Shown piece after piece: positions 21,461 to 38,395 of a DNA stretch of 64,000 nt (the stretch's first letter is position 1; every line of letters begins with the position of its first letter). The position numbers and the translations under genes were made by a program. Origin of the DNA: Fagopyrum homotropicum. Its lineage: Eukaryota; Streptophyta; Magnoliopsida; Caryophyllales; Polygonaceae. The notes beneath the pieces are model-generated. The model saw nothing but the letters and a program-made list of their open reading frames with translations, made no database searches and was not told the DNA's origin. Location: positions 162,711,481 to 162,775,480 of the forward strand of contig BSWB01000001.1 of the NCBI GenBank assembly GCA_033239125.1, in the 5' to 3' direction.

Positions 21461-24265
21461 AAATTAAAATTATTTATTTATAAACTTATTAGTATAACAC
21501 AAAGTTTATAGTATTTAAATTAATTGTATTTTATAAGTAATTTTCTCAAAACTTAAAGTGTAATATGGCTTTAATAATTTTATCTTTATTGTATAAATAT
21601 TACTTTATATTTATTTTATATTTTTTATTTTATTTCTTAGCCGCGTTAACTTTCTATTTGAAACTAACTTACTATTTCAACTAACTTTTTATTTCAACTA
21701 ATTTTTTTAATATATAATATGACTTTTGTAATTTTATCTTTATCATATAAATGTTAGTTTATATTTATTTACTTGCTCTAATATTTTCAATATTTCATCT
21801 AGTGTGTAAGTTTTAATTTATCTAATGTTTGGTAGTTTTTGTAGATAAGTATCATCTCGAAAGCTATTAGTGTAATGTTATTTTTATTATTAATTTATGT
21901 AATTTTATTAATAAGTTTTTGTAGGAAAATTTTTAAATTTAATGAATTTTAAAATTATCGTATTTAAAATTTAATATTTAATCACAAGATTTAATACATA
22001 GTTAATATATGCATTTTAAGATTTGTGTGCTATTGATGTGAACATAATTTTGGGTTATATTGATGTGACAAAAAGAGAAAAGTTGAAAAATGAAAAAAGG
22101 TGGATTAAGATTATTAATTTTGAGAATTCTTTGATATGGATGCTCTAACCCAGAAGAGATCGACCCTAGAAAGAAGGACCTTCCTATATGCATAAGTGTA
22201 ATTATGAAAACTTAAGGGACTTATAGGGAACTAGAGGAGTAATTTAATGTTAATTATAGATGACGTGTCGACATTTCCACGTTAATATTTGGCTATCAGT
22301 CTATAACCAAATCACCATTTGTCATGCATGTGTAGGTGTAATAAAGTACGTACATATGTAAATAAAAACTATATAGAAATGACTATTAGATGTAACAAAA
22401 CAACCGATAACATTAATTAATTAGTCCACATGATATATCCAAAGTCACAACTACCATTTTTAGAAAAATCTTAGTAGGAGTATGGCTCTTGATTTGGTAT
22501 GATTTATCAGTGGGATTATGACTTCTATTTGCATGCATAAAGTTAGATACTAATCAAATATGAACTTGTTAATTAATTTTCACCTAATTTATTGGGCAAA
22601 CTAACAATTTTAAGTTACATTAAAATACTCTAATTTGATTAACTCCTACATTACAGGAGGCATGTTAGCCCCTTACTTATATATGTGAACCGAAAATCTC
22701 TGTTTATTTCATTGATCAATAATATAACGAAATTAAAAGGAATAATAGATAATATACATGAAGGATAAACTCGATAGGCGCTCGAATATACTGGGTTTAA
22801 TCTCTTCTAACCACCTATTTGGAGAGTGAGACATCAAACTAATTGGAACTCGAATTGATAATCGAAGAGTCCAGAACGGTCATGTTTGAGAGTTTATTTT
22901 GGATAAATTTTGTGAATTGAAGCTTAATTATCATTCCTATTTTCACTTTGTAAAGGGCATAGGATTTATAAGTTTAAATCTTTATTTCATGCAACAATGT
23001 GTACGTTGTTTTTGACAAACTAACATGATGGAGGGAAATGCTATAAAGGTATTCGTATTGATGTTTGTATGGGTTAGATTGAGTACCAACTTGCATATTT
23101 TAGGATGAAAAGTTAGAATTTATATATGAAGGTTTCGATTTCGGGAAGTATTAATCTTTCAATGGTTTGTATTATGTTTCTTCTGAAGAAACACGTATGG
23201 ATCTAAAATATAATATATGGTTGTTTATTCTGGTGTTTATAAGTAGTTTTGGAGTTGCACTCTAACATTCAAGACATGGCCGTGTATGAAGATGTACATA
23301 TTGTCGAGGAAGAAACATATGCTCAAATACATGACCGTGTATCAAGGTGTGTTATTAGCTAACTCATGTTCTTGACTAGCATATGCGGGAACACATTTCA
23401 CTTTACATACTGTCATTTTTCACAGCTTGATCATATGATATCTACCTCGAGTTTTTCAAATAACCACCATAAGCACTTAAGATGCTTTTAACACTCGCCT
23501 TTTTTGTTTCTTTTTTCTAAATTACCTTCGAACACTAAATCTCCCAAAAACACGACCTACATTTATAGTAAAAAGTAATAAAATCAACTAAAAACTCTAG
23601 CTAAATGAGATGAACTAAAATATGAGATGAAACATGTCCTAATTGCCCATACAAAATAGGTTTCATACATTCCAACTTTGATAGAGCTAGAATGAAGATA
23701 TTGCATTCCCATTCAAACGCATGATGTGGACATGGCAACATATCCCACATGGGCACATAACATGTACATTGCATACCAAAGTATGGGTCTTATTACCCTA
23801 AGATCGATTAGGGCAACTTTGAATTTTTCAAACTCTTGTATACATTCTAATCCGGACATAGCCAAAATGTAAGTGCATTTGTTTAACAAAAAACCAGGCA
23901 TTTTGGACAACATTTCTTTTAAACAACCGTTATCCTTATTAGCACATTTTTCTAAAAACGAAAAGCAGTTACACTAAACTAACTTCTTAAACATGAAGTT
24001 CGAGATCATCATAAAAAACTGTGTTGTGGTTCGAAATTTCTAAATGGGTCAATCATTCAGTGCTATCCTTATTAGCACATTGAGATCTAACCCAAGATTA
24101 TAAATTTCACATTTAATTTATCTTCAAATATGAATTCCGAAATTTGGGATCTTAATATATTTTCACAACTATAAAAAGCATTAAAATTATTTTTAAAAAA
24201 GACTATTTTAATAGAATACAAGATAGCTTGTGGAGCTTGATAGCCCTCTCAAACATAACTAGTAT
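21461..24265. other. Intergenic upstream of the BODYGUARD-like gene
   Basis: About 2.8 kb of AT-rich sequence without a recognisable gene or transposon terminus. Small open frames near 22000 and 23713 have no family features. Confidence 0.4.
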
Positions 24266-24666
24266 TTTCTTTGTAAGGGTGGGAGCTGGTTCAACTACCA
24301 CCTACCATTACCCCCCTTGTAAGTAGCCCATTTAAATGCCACAATTAATATTATTGTCTTTCTCAATCTCCATAGCCAATCACTTTGAACTCACCATTAA
24401 CCATTTTCACAATCACATTTACTTAGTAACAAAATTAAGTAAAACCCTAATTTCATTGTCACAGTACACTCATTATTCTATTTATACTCATAAATCTTCC
24501 TTTCTCTTCTCTTATGAAATCACAATTGGGTTTTTCTTCACACCCATGATTTCATTCATCTTCCCCACTTCAAACCCAGAAAAAACCCAGACAAAAAACC
24601 CCTAAATTCTTCATTCATTGCAATATATATACACAAATATATATATATACCTGAAATAAATTCGCC
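24266..24666 (+). promoter_or_regulatory. Putative promoter and 5' leader of the BODYGUARD-like gene
   Basis: A TATA-like CTATTTATACTC stands near 24477-24489, followed by a pyrimidine-rich stretch (CTTTCTCTTCTCTT) that is typical of plant leaders. If transcription starts near 24510, an ATG at about 24514 lies upstream of the main start. The main ATG (24667) is in the context GCCATGG, close to the preferred plant context. Inferred from sequence only. Confidence 0.35.
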
Positions 24667-30510
<5,844 letters not shown>

Positions 30511-31025
30511 TATTTACAATAAGGGTTTTTGAATACATAATAATATAATATAGATATAGGTATAAAATTTGTATTTGGTGGATATGGATTTTAAAATTAT
30601 ATAAGAATATTGGTGAGATTAATGGTTTTAGTAATGTTTTATTTCTCTTTTTTTTTTTTTAATGTTGTTGGTAATTTTATCAAGTGTGAATTAATTATAG
30701 TGATGTACGTACTTATACATGTAACTCTTGCATGATCAAACATGGCATATGTATATCTATATATTCATATTTTTATTTCAGATAATAAGTGCAGAGATAT
30801 CGATCTTGTAATTTTATCCGATTTATATATATAATATCATATAATTCCCTCTTTATTCATGTTTTTTACTAAACCCATATACATAGTTTATAATTTTAAA
30901 AAATTGAGTTCCATCAAAATTAGGTTGAGCATACGTTGAAAACTTACCCAAACCTATTATAAAACCGAACCAAAAATCAAAATTTGTGAAAATAAGAACC
31001 GAAAACCAAAAAAAAGGCGTGTGAA
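30511..31025. other. 3' flank of the BODYGUARD-like gene
   Basis: AT-rich sequence that should include the 3' untranslated region. No single polyadenylation signal stands out. Confidence 0.35.
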
Positions 31026-31440
31026 TGATGAAAAGTTCTCACGTTGATAATAAAAGATAATGGGTCTAGCATGTAAGGTTGATGTGTTACTCCTCCTATT
31101 TTTATTTGATTTTATGATGAAACCTCATTGAACTTATGTGTTGGGTTTGGGCTCAACGCGCAAATGCACAACAAAACGCTCCATGTTAAATCCGACCCGC
31201 CGGATTTCACATGATATCAGTCTTATCAGAGCATTTTGATATCTTGAGTTTTGGTCTATTGTGTTTGTCGGCCGTAAGACTCTAATTTCAGACATGGACA
31301 ATGATAATCCATTCGATTGGACAAGCCGATCATAAGACAAGTCATCAAGTATAAACAAAGCTAAACGGTTACACTTAAGAGGACGTATGGAGAACGAAAT
31401 GTTTTCACGTCGATAATAAGACTAACGTGACTCATATACA
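31026..31440 (+). mobile_element. Degenerate TRIM
   Basis: A 5' LTR of about 186 bp (31026-31211, starting TGATGAAAAGTTCTCACG) is followed by a TGATATCAG primer site at about 31212. Then come about 180 bp of internal sequence and the first 40-50 bp of a second LTR (TTTTCACGTCGATAATAAG near 31402), cut short at about 31440. Confidence 0.6.
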
Positions 31441-32105
31441 AGTCGGCCCAGAGACTAGGACATGTTGGGCGCCAGCCCGGGGCCCAAAGTTATAGAGGGC
31501 CCAATATTTATATACGAGATCTCTTTCAACTCTTAACAATTTGACATTGTTATGATCTCCTAATTCCATCAAAATAACAAAAAAAAATTTAAAAAGGCCC
31601 ACCGATTCTTTATGTTTTTCTTGTTTGGATGAGATGTCTTTTAACACTTAACAATTTGACATTGGGACCGTTTAGCACTCACCATTCAACTGGTTGAATT
31701 GATTAAATGACTTTCCCCATTTATCGGTAGTCATTTTCACTATTTATTCGTGTGTTTGAATTAATTGAAGATTGAATTATTAAACCGCAAGAGGCTAGTT
31801 AAATCGAATGAAATGATATCGGATGGCTTTTCTACCCGTCTCCTATCTAAATTGAAGGATTTAGGTTAAAGTTTTATAGTTATCTCCAAATCAGTTGTCG
31901 GTTTATACCCCAAATCCCTTTTAGCCATACTAATATTCGCATGGGTGAACGGAACATCACCGTTTCCGAGCATCTCTACCTAAATCTTCTTACCTTTCAC
32001 CTTCAAGTTCTTCTCCATAATGCTCACTAGCACTGGAATTGTCACCGGCTGTGTATTGCCAAGATTGTCCTAAGGAACCTCTCTTACATCAAAAGACACA
32101 TGTAC
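31441..32105. other. Left flank of the LTR retrotransposon nest
   Basis: The word CTTAACAATTTGACATTG occurs twice (about 31532 and 31648). No gene is recognised on either strand. Confidence 0.4.
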
Positions 32106-32110
32106 TTTAC

Positions 32111-32264
32111 TGTAAACCATAATAACTCAACTACCTTGTTAAGAGAGATATTAGTGTTAGCTCAGATACTAGGGTTAGTTCATATCCAATCCTTATCATT
32201 ATATGTATATATAACCCTCTCATATCTCTTCAATAAAATAAGCTTGGTAATTCAGTCTCTTATA
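32111..32264 (+). repeat. Copia 5' LTR
   Basis: It has a TATATATAA promoter box near 32206 and AATAAA near 32232 before its end. The start is TGTAAACC. Confidence 0.9.
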
Positions 32265-32304
32265 TGGTATTAGAGGATCTCGATCCATTCTTACCTACAC
32301 AACC

Positions 32305-32777
32305 ATGACTGACTATCCTAATACCTTACTAAATCCACATGAGCCGACAAAACCTTTCACCATAGTCATCCTCAATAACATCATAAAACTCACACCGACA
32401 AATTACATCATTTGGAAATCTGCTATCCTAGCTACTCTAGAAGGCTATGATCTCGGCGAGTATATACTAGGAACAATTCCTATTCCTGAAAAAACACTAC
32501 CAAACTCAGCCAACACAAACCCTGCATACAAAACATATATCCATCTTGATAGATTGATCTATGGAGCTTTGCTAGGCACTCTATCACCAGATGTAGCAAG
32601 CTTTGTTACAACTGCAAAGACGTTCCACAAGGTATGGGAGGCTCTTCGACTAACGTACAACAGTCCATCCAGAGGGCACATAAAACAAGTCAAGGAGCGA
32701 CTCCATACAATGACAAAAGGCAATGACTCAATCTCCATGTATATGCAGAACATCAGGAAGGCCACCAACTTGCTTGT
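32305..32777 (+). pseudogene. Copia gag, 5' part, split by element A
   Basis: It starts with ATG 41 bp after the LTR. The translation has Gag (UBN2-type) features: KLTPTNYIIWKSAILATL, LDRLIYGALLGTLSPDV, FHKVWEALRLTY and VKERLHTMTKGNDSISMYMQ. The frame is cut after KATNLL by the gypsy LTR and continues at 59110 with ASLGSPISTKDL, which restores normal Gag order. The open frame seen past 32777 is read into the LTR. Confidence 0.9.
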
Positions 32778-34513
32778 TGTTTGCTTCAAAAGGTGTGTGC
32801 AAGCTTTAATATTTATAACCCAAGAAGTATGCTTGAACAATATGTGAACCCGTAGTGTACGGATCAATTGTAATAAAAGCAAGAATTCCAAGGGTCGATC
32901 ATAGGGACTATGGTGAAACAAAGCACGAAATCAGGTTGTCAATCAACAAATCACGCAACAAATCAAAGATGATGTAAAAGTCAAGTAAAAAGAATGCGGA
33001 TTATAGGGATTAAAGCATGTAGTTGTGGTTCCGACTCAAGATCTCAAAAGGTAGCGTGGACAAAGCTAAGGTTTGCAAATGGAAGGTGTTTCTAAGATTG
33101 GAATAGATCAACGGGTAAGTCTCACTACTCATTATTCCAAACCAAAGATCCTATCACCGGGTAAGTCTCAAGGTACTAAGGAAAGGAACTAAAATCTCAA
33201 ACCAACACACCACCCAAGGGAATAGAATCAACCTTTACCGGGTAAGTCTCAGGCTAACTCTCAAAGATGGGATGAAGGCACACTCAAACCCCAATAAAGG
33301 ATAAACCTTTATTACCTACACTCATGATCTTGCGTAAGCAAGCAAAGGAATCACCGGGTAAGTCTCATCCTAGGCTTGCGTTGAACCAGGAAAGGTGTAA
33401 TAAGAATAGGATTTGACAAACTACAATCTTAACTCAGATAGTTTCAGGAAAAGGTTCACCTCGTTCAGTTATATTCCACCCCGGCCGAGGTGTTCAATGA
33501 CTGACCGAAGTGTTCATCGGTTAAGGTAAAGGCTCGAGCTTTCAAGGTCCGTTGGGATTAAGATCATTCTATCATCGTCTTTCTCACAACTTTCAGCCAA
33601 TCACCCTAAAATCGCATAAAGAATTTAGCCAACAATCATCATGATAACAACAATCAAATTCATAAGAAAGGAATCAATATTCAAACAAGAAAACCTTAAG
33701 ACAAAGGTCTCAATAACTGAATGAATCAAACAAACAATCAACGTTCCTCAAATCAAAACTAGAAAAGACAACAATCAAACCAACTAAGAAAGTCTTATTA
33801 CTTCCTTCAAGCTATCTCTAACTAGATTTCTTTCTTCCTTAAACTTCAACCTTCAAACTTTCTTAAAACTTCCTTCAAAAATCTTCAGAAAATCCTTGAC
33901 CCGAAGATGGTTGAATTGTAGAAAATCAGCCCTTTATATAGGAGAATTATCTTCCAAAAATAAGAATATCTTAAGAAGATATTCTCCTAGAAAATATATC
34001 CATATCTCTCAAAATAAATCAGCCAAATGTCATATCTTCCTTCCAGAAATCCAGCCAAAAATATATGATATTCTCCTTCCAAAAATAGAAGATCTCAGCC
34101 AAAAATAAAGATCTCGCCGGCGGCAGGGTGTTCGCGTCGGTCGGGACGCTCCTCAAGATCACCTCGGTCGAGGTGATACTGTAGCTGACCGAGGTGAATC
34201 AGTTGAATGTAAAACATCTCGAATCTAGTCCAAAATTAATCATCTGAATCTTTTTCATGCTTCCTGAGATCTTCTTATACCTCCTCAAAGCTCCAAAATG
34301 TAGCTCTAATGACTCCTTAGCTTCTTTAGCTCCATTTTAGTCCAAAACGTACCGTTTTCCCTACAATTACTACGAAACTAGGTATAGACCTCGATTCCCG
34401 CAAAGATAGACAAAACAACAATATAATCAAAGAATATACATCTATACATGGAGATTTATGAAGATAAAACGTCTAAACCAATCCAAAAATATAGACTATA
34501 ATACATGCAATCA
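32778..34513 (-). repeat. Element A left LTR (3' LTR), 1736 bp
   Basis: From TGTTTGCTTC to ...ATGCAATCA on the plus strand. It carries four copies of the word (AC)CGGGTAAGTCTC (33111, 33155, 33237, 33352), the palindromic ACCTCGGTCGAGGT family words and a TATA box on the minus strand (CCTATATAAAGG, 33931-33942). Confidence 0.9.
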
Positions 34514-35947
34514 AAATACCCCATACTTGTCCCTTACTTGTCCCCAAGCAAGTTCCAAATCTTAGATACAAGATAGAATGAATTATAAGTTAGAAAGATT
34601 AATGAAAAGCAATTGAAAACATTTTGGTGGTGTGCTCACTTATAGATCACTCTAAGAGAATGCTTCATGGCAAATAAAATCAAGACATGATCAAAACATT
34701 TTATAAATATAAGAAAGTTGTTCATCTTTGCATAAAATCATAGAATGCATAATAAATCATATTTATCGAAATCAATCATGTATAATCCAGTTTAAACCAC
34801 CAAGTCAATCAACAAGTTTGAGGTCTCAAGGGCTTCCAAAAGAGGTTAAGAAACGTGTAAGGATGGGATGTATATAGGGTATGTGGCGCTAGAATCCGGG
34901 AAAAAGGATCTTACTTCACTTTCTTTGAATTACAACATCATCCACCAATAAGCTTTGCTTATTTTTGCCTTTTTTACTTTACTTTTTGGGATGCATGGAC
35001 AGAGTTGCACAATAACCTAGGAGATCAGCAATCAACAATTTCTCGAGATGCCTCAAACCCTTGATGCACATACCATGACCCGTTAGGAATATCGCTCAGT
35101 CCGACTTTGGCAAGACACAAACACCCGACTATGTGAATGGTGCCGAGTTACTCATCATCATGATTGACTTCCCCAAACCTAATTGTTTCTTTCTAAAACT
35201 TGCAGCCAACATCTCAACTTCACTTTCACTTGCTTTCCTTACTTGCTTCCAAATTTCCGGATAGGTAAAGGGAGGCAAATATGTATATGAGGGGCTAAGC
35301 ATGATCAAGAAGAAGAAGAAGAAGAAGAAGAAGAGAATGAATTGCCTTGGTCTTCCCAAGAAGAATGTAAGAGAACTCATCATGTGGTGTCAACCTTCAA
35401 ATCCAACATAATTTTGATAAAATCAAAAAATTAAATATGCTAGCATTTTAAAACAAAACATTTAGCAACTTAAACATATCATAAAACCTTTTGAGCGTAT
35501 AAAGATTTCAAAGCCAATCTGCAAACAATATCTTCATTGAGGTCATATCCAGAGAAGCAGCACAAAACGTTTCGAAAAATTTCAGTTAAAAGCCTACATC
35601 GGTCGAGGTGTTCTGGCATCATCCGAGGTGTTCATCCTCGATCGGCCATGAACGTCCCGGTCGAGGTCATACATTTTTTTTTCAAACCAGTTTTCGACGT
35701 TTTTCTCAAACAAAAACCTGTATGTATGCATGTAATGACAGATAAGCATATAAAGCCAAGTAAACAAAATAAATATCCAAGAGTCATACAAGCATACACA
35801 TAAGTCAAGCAAATACATCCAAATGCCCCATACTTGGGACACATTGTCCCAATGGGTCAAATATAAGTCTAAGAAATAGAATACTCACCGGACCTAGCTG
35901 AACTGCATAATAAATAAAAAAAGAAATCCATAAAGCTCTAATCCTCG
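34514..35947 (-). other. Non-coding stretch between the env-position ORF and 3' LTR of element A
   Basis: Next to the LTR is AAATACCCCATACTTGT, on the minus strand a G-rich polypurine-like tract. The remainder shares phrases with 40232-41400 of element C, for example CGACTATGTGAATGGTGCCGAG against CGATTATGTGAAGTGTACCGAG. An (AGA)n tract is at 35308-35334. No long conserved frame was seen. Confidence 0.6.
35308..35334 (+). repeat. (AAG)n microsatellite
   Basis: About nine AAG units. They create the poly-Phe run in the antisense open frame. Confidence 0.95.
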
Positions 35948-36592
35948 TCAGCTGGCGGTGGTGGATGTGGAATTGTAGGGGTGCTGAGGCGTCTCAGTAC
36001 GCGCCAGAAGAGTCTCACTAAAAATCCTGTGAGCTAGGTGGAAAGCAAGATGGAATATAATGCGCTCCCAGGAATCTCCGGGCCTCCACCTGTCACTATG
36101 CTCAGTCACGTGGGCTATCTCGCCCCAGAAATCTCGAGCTACAGCTCGGGAAGGAAAATCAGAAACTGTCGGGGTAGGGAAGCCGAAAATCTCCCTAAAC
36201 TGATCCATGGGCACCACATAATTCCGGTTCAGCAACCGGTACTTGATCCCCTGACGCTCCGACACGTATGTCACCGAGCTCACAAACTCCATAGTCGGCT
36301 CCAGATAAGCATGCACTCTAACCTCCATGAACTCCTCCATCCCTACCATGGAGATCATTTTTCTCAAGTCCTCCGCCACACGGAGGCACTCCAAGGCAGA
36401 AATGTCAAGAAAACGCGGGGCAATGATCGGGTGCCCGCAAATACGATCATAATCATTTTGGTGTCGCTCGTGGATCACCGGAATAGCATACTGTGAAGCA
36501 GAAGAAGGAGAGGACTGGTGGGAACTACTAGGTCTATCTCTCAAGACCAATTGGCGATCAGATCTGCTACTCATAATTTCTGACAAGGTCAC
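35948..36592 (-). CDS. Athila-type 3' ORF (env position), function unknown
   Basis: 214 codons on the element's sense strand, between pol and the 3' LTR, where Athila-group elements carry an extra ORF. The protein has a Ser-rich N-terminus, then RICGHPIIAPRFLDISALE and a YRLLNRNYVVPMDQF-REIFGFP segment. The second resembles the 'Y...ls...qf...lGfp' pattern of Athila ORF proteins. I see no signal peptide or membrane segment, so an envelope role is not supported by the sequence. The frame is open but the element around it is broken. The assignment to the Athila ORF family is by pattern only. Confidence 0.6.
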   Translation of the reverse strand: MTLSEIMSSRSDRQLVLRDRPSSSHQSSPSSASQYAIPVIHERHQNDYDRICGHPIIAPRFLDISALECLRVAEDLRKMISMVGMEEFMEVRVHAYLEPTMEFVSSVTYVSERQGIKYRLLNRNYVVPMDQFREIFGFPTPTVSDFPSRAVARDFWGEIAHVTEHSDRWRPGDSWERIIFHLAFHLAHRIFSETLLARTETPQHPYNSTSTTAS

Positions 36593-37335
36593 CTCGATTG
36601 CCTCAAGAACACCTCAGCCGAGACATAGCCGACTGGACCGAGATGAAGCGCTGTTCGTTCGCAAATCTCAAATCTGTAAGTTATTTTCCCCCAAATCACT
36701 ACCAAAGGCTTCCTAAGGGGTACTTATATCCTTTTCAACATTAGATAGTAGCAGCCAAAGCCACATATGTGCAGAATCAGTGAAAGAAGAACGAGTTAGG
36801 GTTTTAGAACAAAATACCCAAATTCTGCAGATTTGGAGCGTTTTCCTTGCTGTTTGATGCTTAGAAACTGATCCTCTTGCTTCCTCCGGTGTAATCGAGC
36901 CAAGAATCGTGGAAAACGAGCAAGAATCGAAGATTTTAGGGTTTGGGCACGCTGCGGTCAAGGTTCGCTTTGTGAGGGAAAGAGTGAAGAGAGAGAAAAC
37001 CTTCTCGCCTTTTATACCCCTCGCTAATTTTGATTACACCTCGGTCGAGGTGGTCTCGACCGGACCGAGGTGTCTGACTGGATGTCAGACCTAGTCACCT
37101 CGGTTGCCCAAGAACATCTCGGTCGAGGCGTTGTGACAACAACCGAGATGTGTCTCAGTCAAGCTTTGTCTTCTTAATTTCTCGAACTTCTGTCCTTCTA
37201 GTATAGCTTCTGAGCTGTAATCCTTCCTTAGAAAGTACTTTGTTCCTGTCTAGAGAACGCAAAAACAAAACGAAGCAAACTATCTAAAACTAAGCTAGAA
37301 AGGGGAAAAGAAAAGCAATACCTTGGGTTGCCTCC
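36593..37335 (-). other. Element A/B spacer between pol and the 3' ORF, rich in CCTCGGTCGAGG words
   Basis: It holds about eight ACCTCGGTCGAGGT-like words in both orientations (36590-36660, 37038-37150) and a short GC-richer stretch. The element is interrupted at 37331-37335 (CCTCC) by solo LTR E and resumes at 49978. Confidence 0.55.
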
Positions 37336-38395
37336 TGATAGGTGATGAAATCACTATCATTTAGGTTAGTTTTTAGAGTCTTTTTATTACATTAGTGTCG
37401 GTTTATGCTACTAACTCCTTGGTCCAGAGGAAGAAGACTAAAAGAAGATAAAGAAGGAATTATAACCACTTAGGAGTGAAGACCATTCACGAAGCAAAGC
37501 TTTTGTTGCCTCACTGCCCCTGCGGGTGACACCACACTCCGGAGCGCACCCTGCGCCTTCGCCAGCGCCAGACACGAAGAGTGTCACCGCCCCTGGGCCA
37601 CTCCTTGGCGCCCCTGTGGTGACTTGTCCTGAAGAAGCAAAGTCAGCGCCCCTGCGCCTCTGCCTGCGTCTCAACCTGGGAGCTGTGAAGATGAAGAGTT
37701 AGTGTCACCGCCCCCGCGTTGACACTGGGACACCCCTGCGGATCGGCATCAGAAACGACAGGAAGTTGAAGAGTCATACGCTTGAAGATCATTAAATATC
37801 CGCCCCTGCGGAATTGCCTGGCCGCCCCTGCGGTCATGAAGAAGTTCAAGCGTTTTTGCCCAAACCGCTCCTGCGGCTCTAAAGGGCGCCCCTGCGGTTC
37901 AACAACAGAGACTTTACTCCGGCTGTTTACACCACCTTTATGGCATTAAAGGTGACTGTTTTGGCCGGCCATTTACTCCCATTTAGTGCTATTTGTAGTA
38001 TAAATAGACCCTTGGCTGATTGCTAGAATCATCCATCTTTCCATCCATTTTAGAATCCAATTTTCTCATCAATTCCATTGTTACCTTTGTAATGAGTTGC
38101 TAACTCCCTTGCTATATTTGGTTGGTTTGAAGCTGCATTGTTACTTTGGTTGTAAGTTTTTTTTAATATAAATTTTTATTCAGTAATACTTTGTGTTTCC
38201 TTGATCTTCATTGTCTAATTACATGTTTGATTAACACTTAAGAATGATCATCTTAGATTCTAAAGTGCATGCAAAGAACTAGGATTAATAGATTCCGGGT
38301 TTGGGTCTTTAATCTAGTAGTAAATTTTAAGTAATAACGGGTTGTAATTGCTTAAAGAAAGGAACACAAACCTGTTAAGTTGTGTTGATGCCGGT
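37336..38395 (+). mobile_element. Gypsy solo LTR E, left part
   Basis: It begins TGATAGGTGATGAAATCAC after CCTCC (37331-37335). A TATA box TATAAATAG stands at 37999-38007. The segment 37530-37910 carries about eight GCCCCTGCGG-like words. The LTR is cut after CCGGT (38391-38395) by element C and continues at 49635. The two parts together measure 1398 bp with no internal domain, hence a solo LTR. The family resembles Tat-type gypsy LTRs, by start sequence only. Confidence 0.8.

Noticed and set aside
24336..24605. 89-codon frame just upstream of the BODYGUARD-like gene
   Set aside because: It lies in the pyrimidine-rich leader/promoter, is out of context with the gene and has no domain.
33100..33370. 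CRISPR-like array suggested by four evenly spaced words
   Set aside because: The units are only 14-16 bp, spacing varies from 45 to 115 bp, the 'spacers' are conserved between LTRs, and the context is a plant retrotransposon.
35129..35383. 84-codon frame with a poly-Phe run, possible membrane peptide
   Set aside because: The run comes from an AAG microsatellite, and the equivalent region in element C has no matching frame.
36038..36496. 152-codon plus-strand frame
   Set aside because: Antisense shadow of the Athila-type ORF at 35948-36592.
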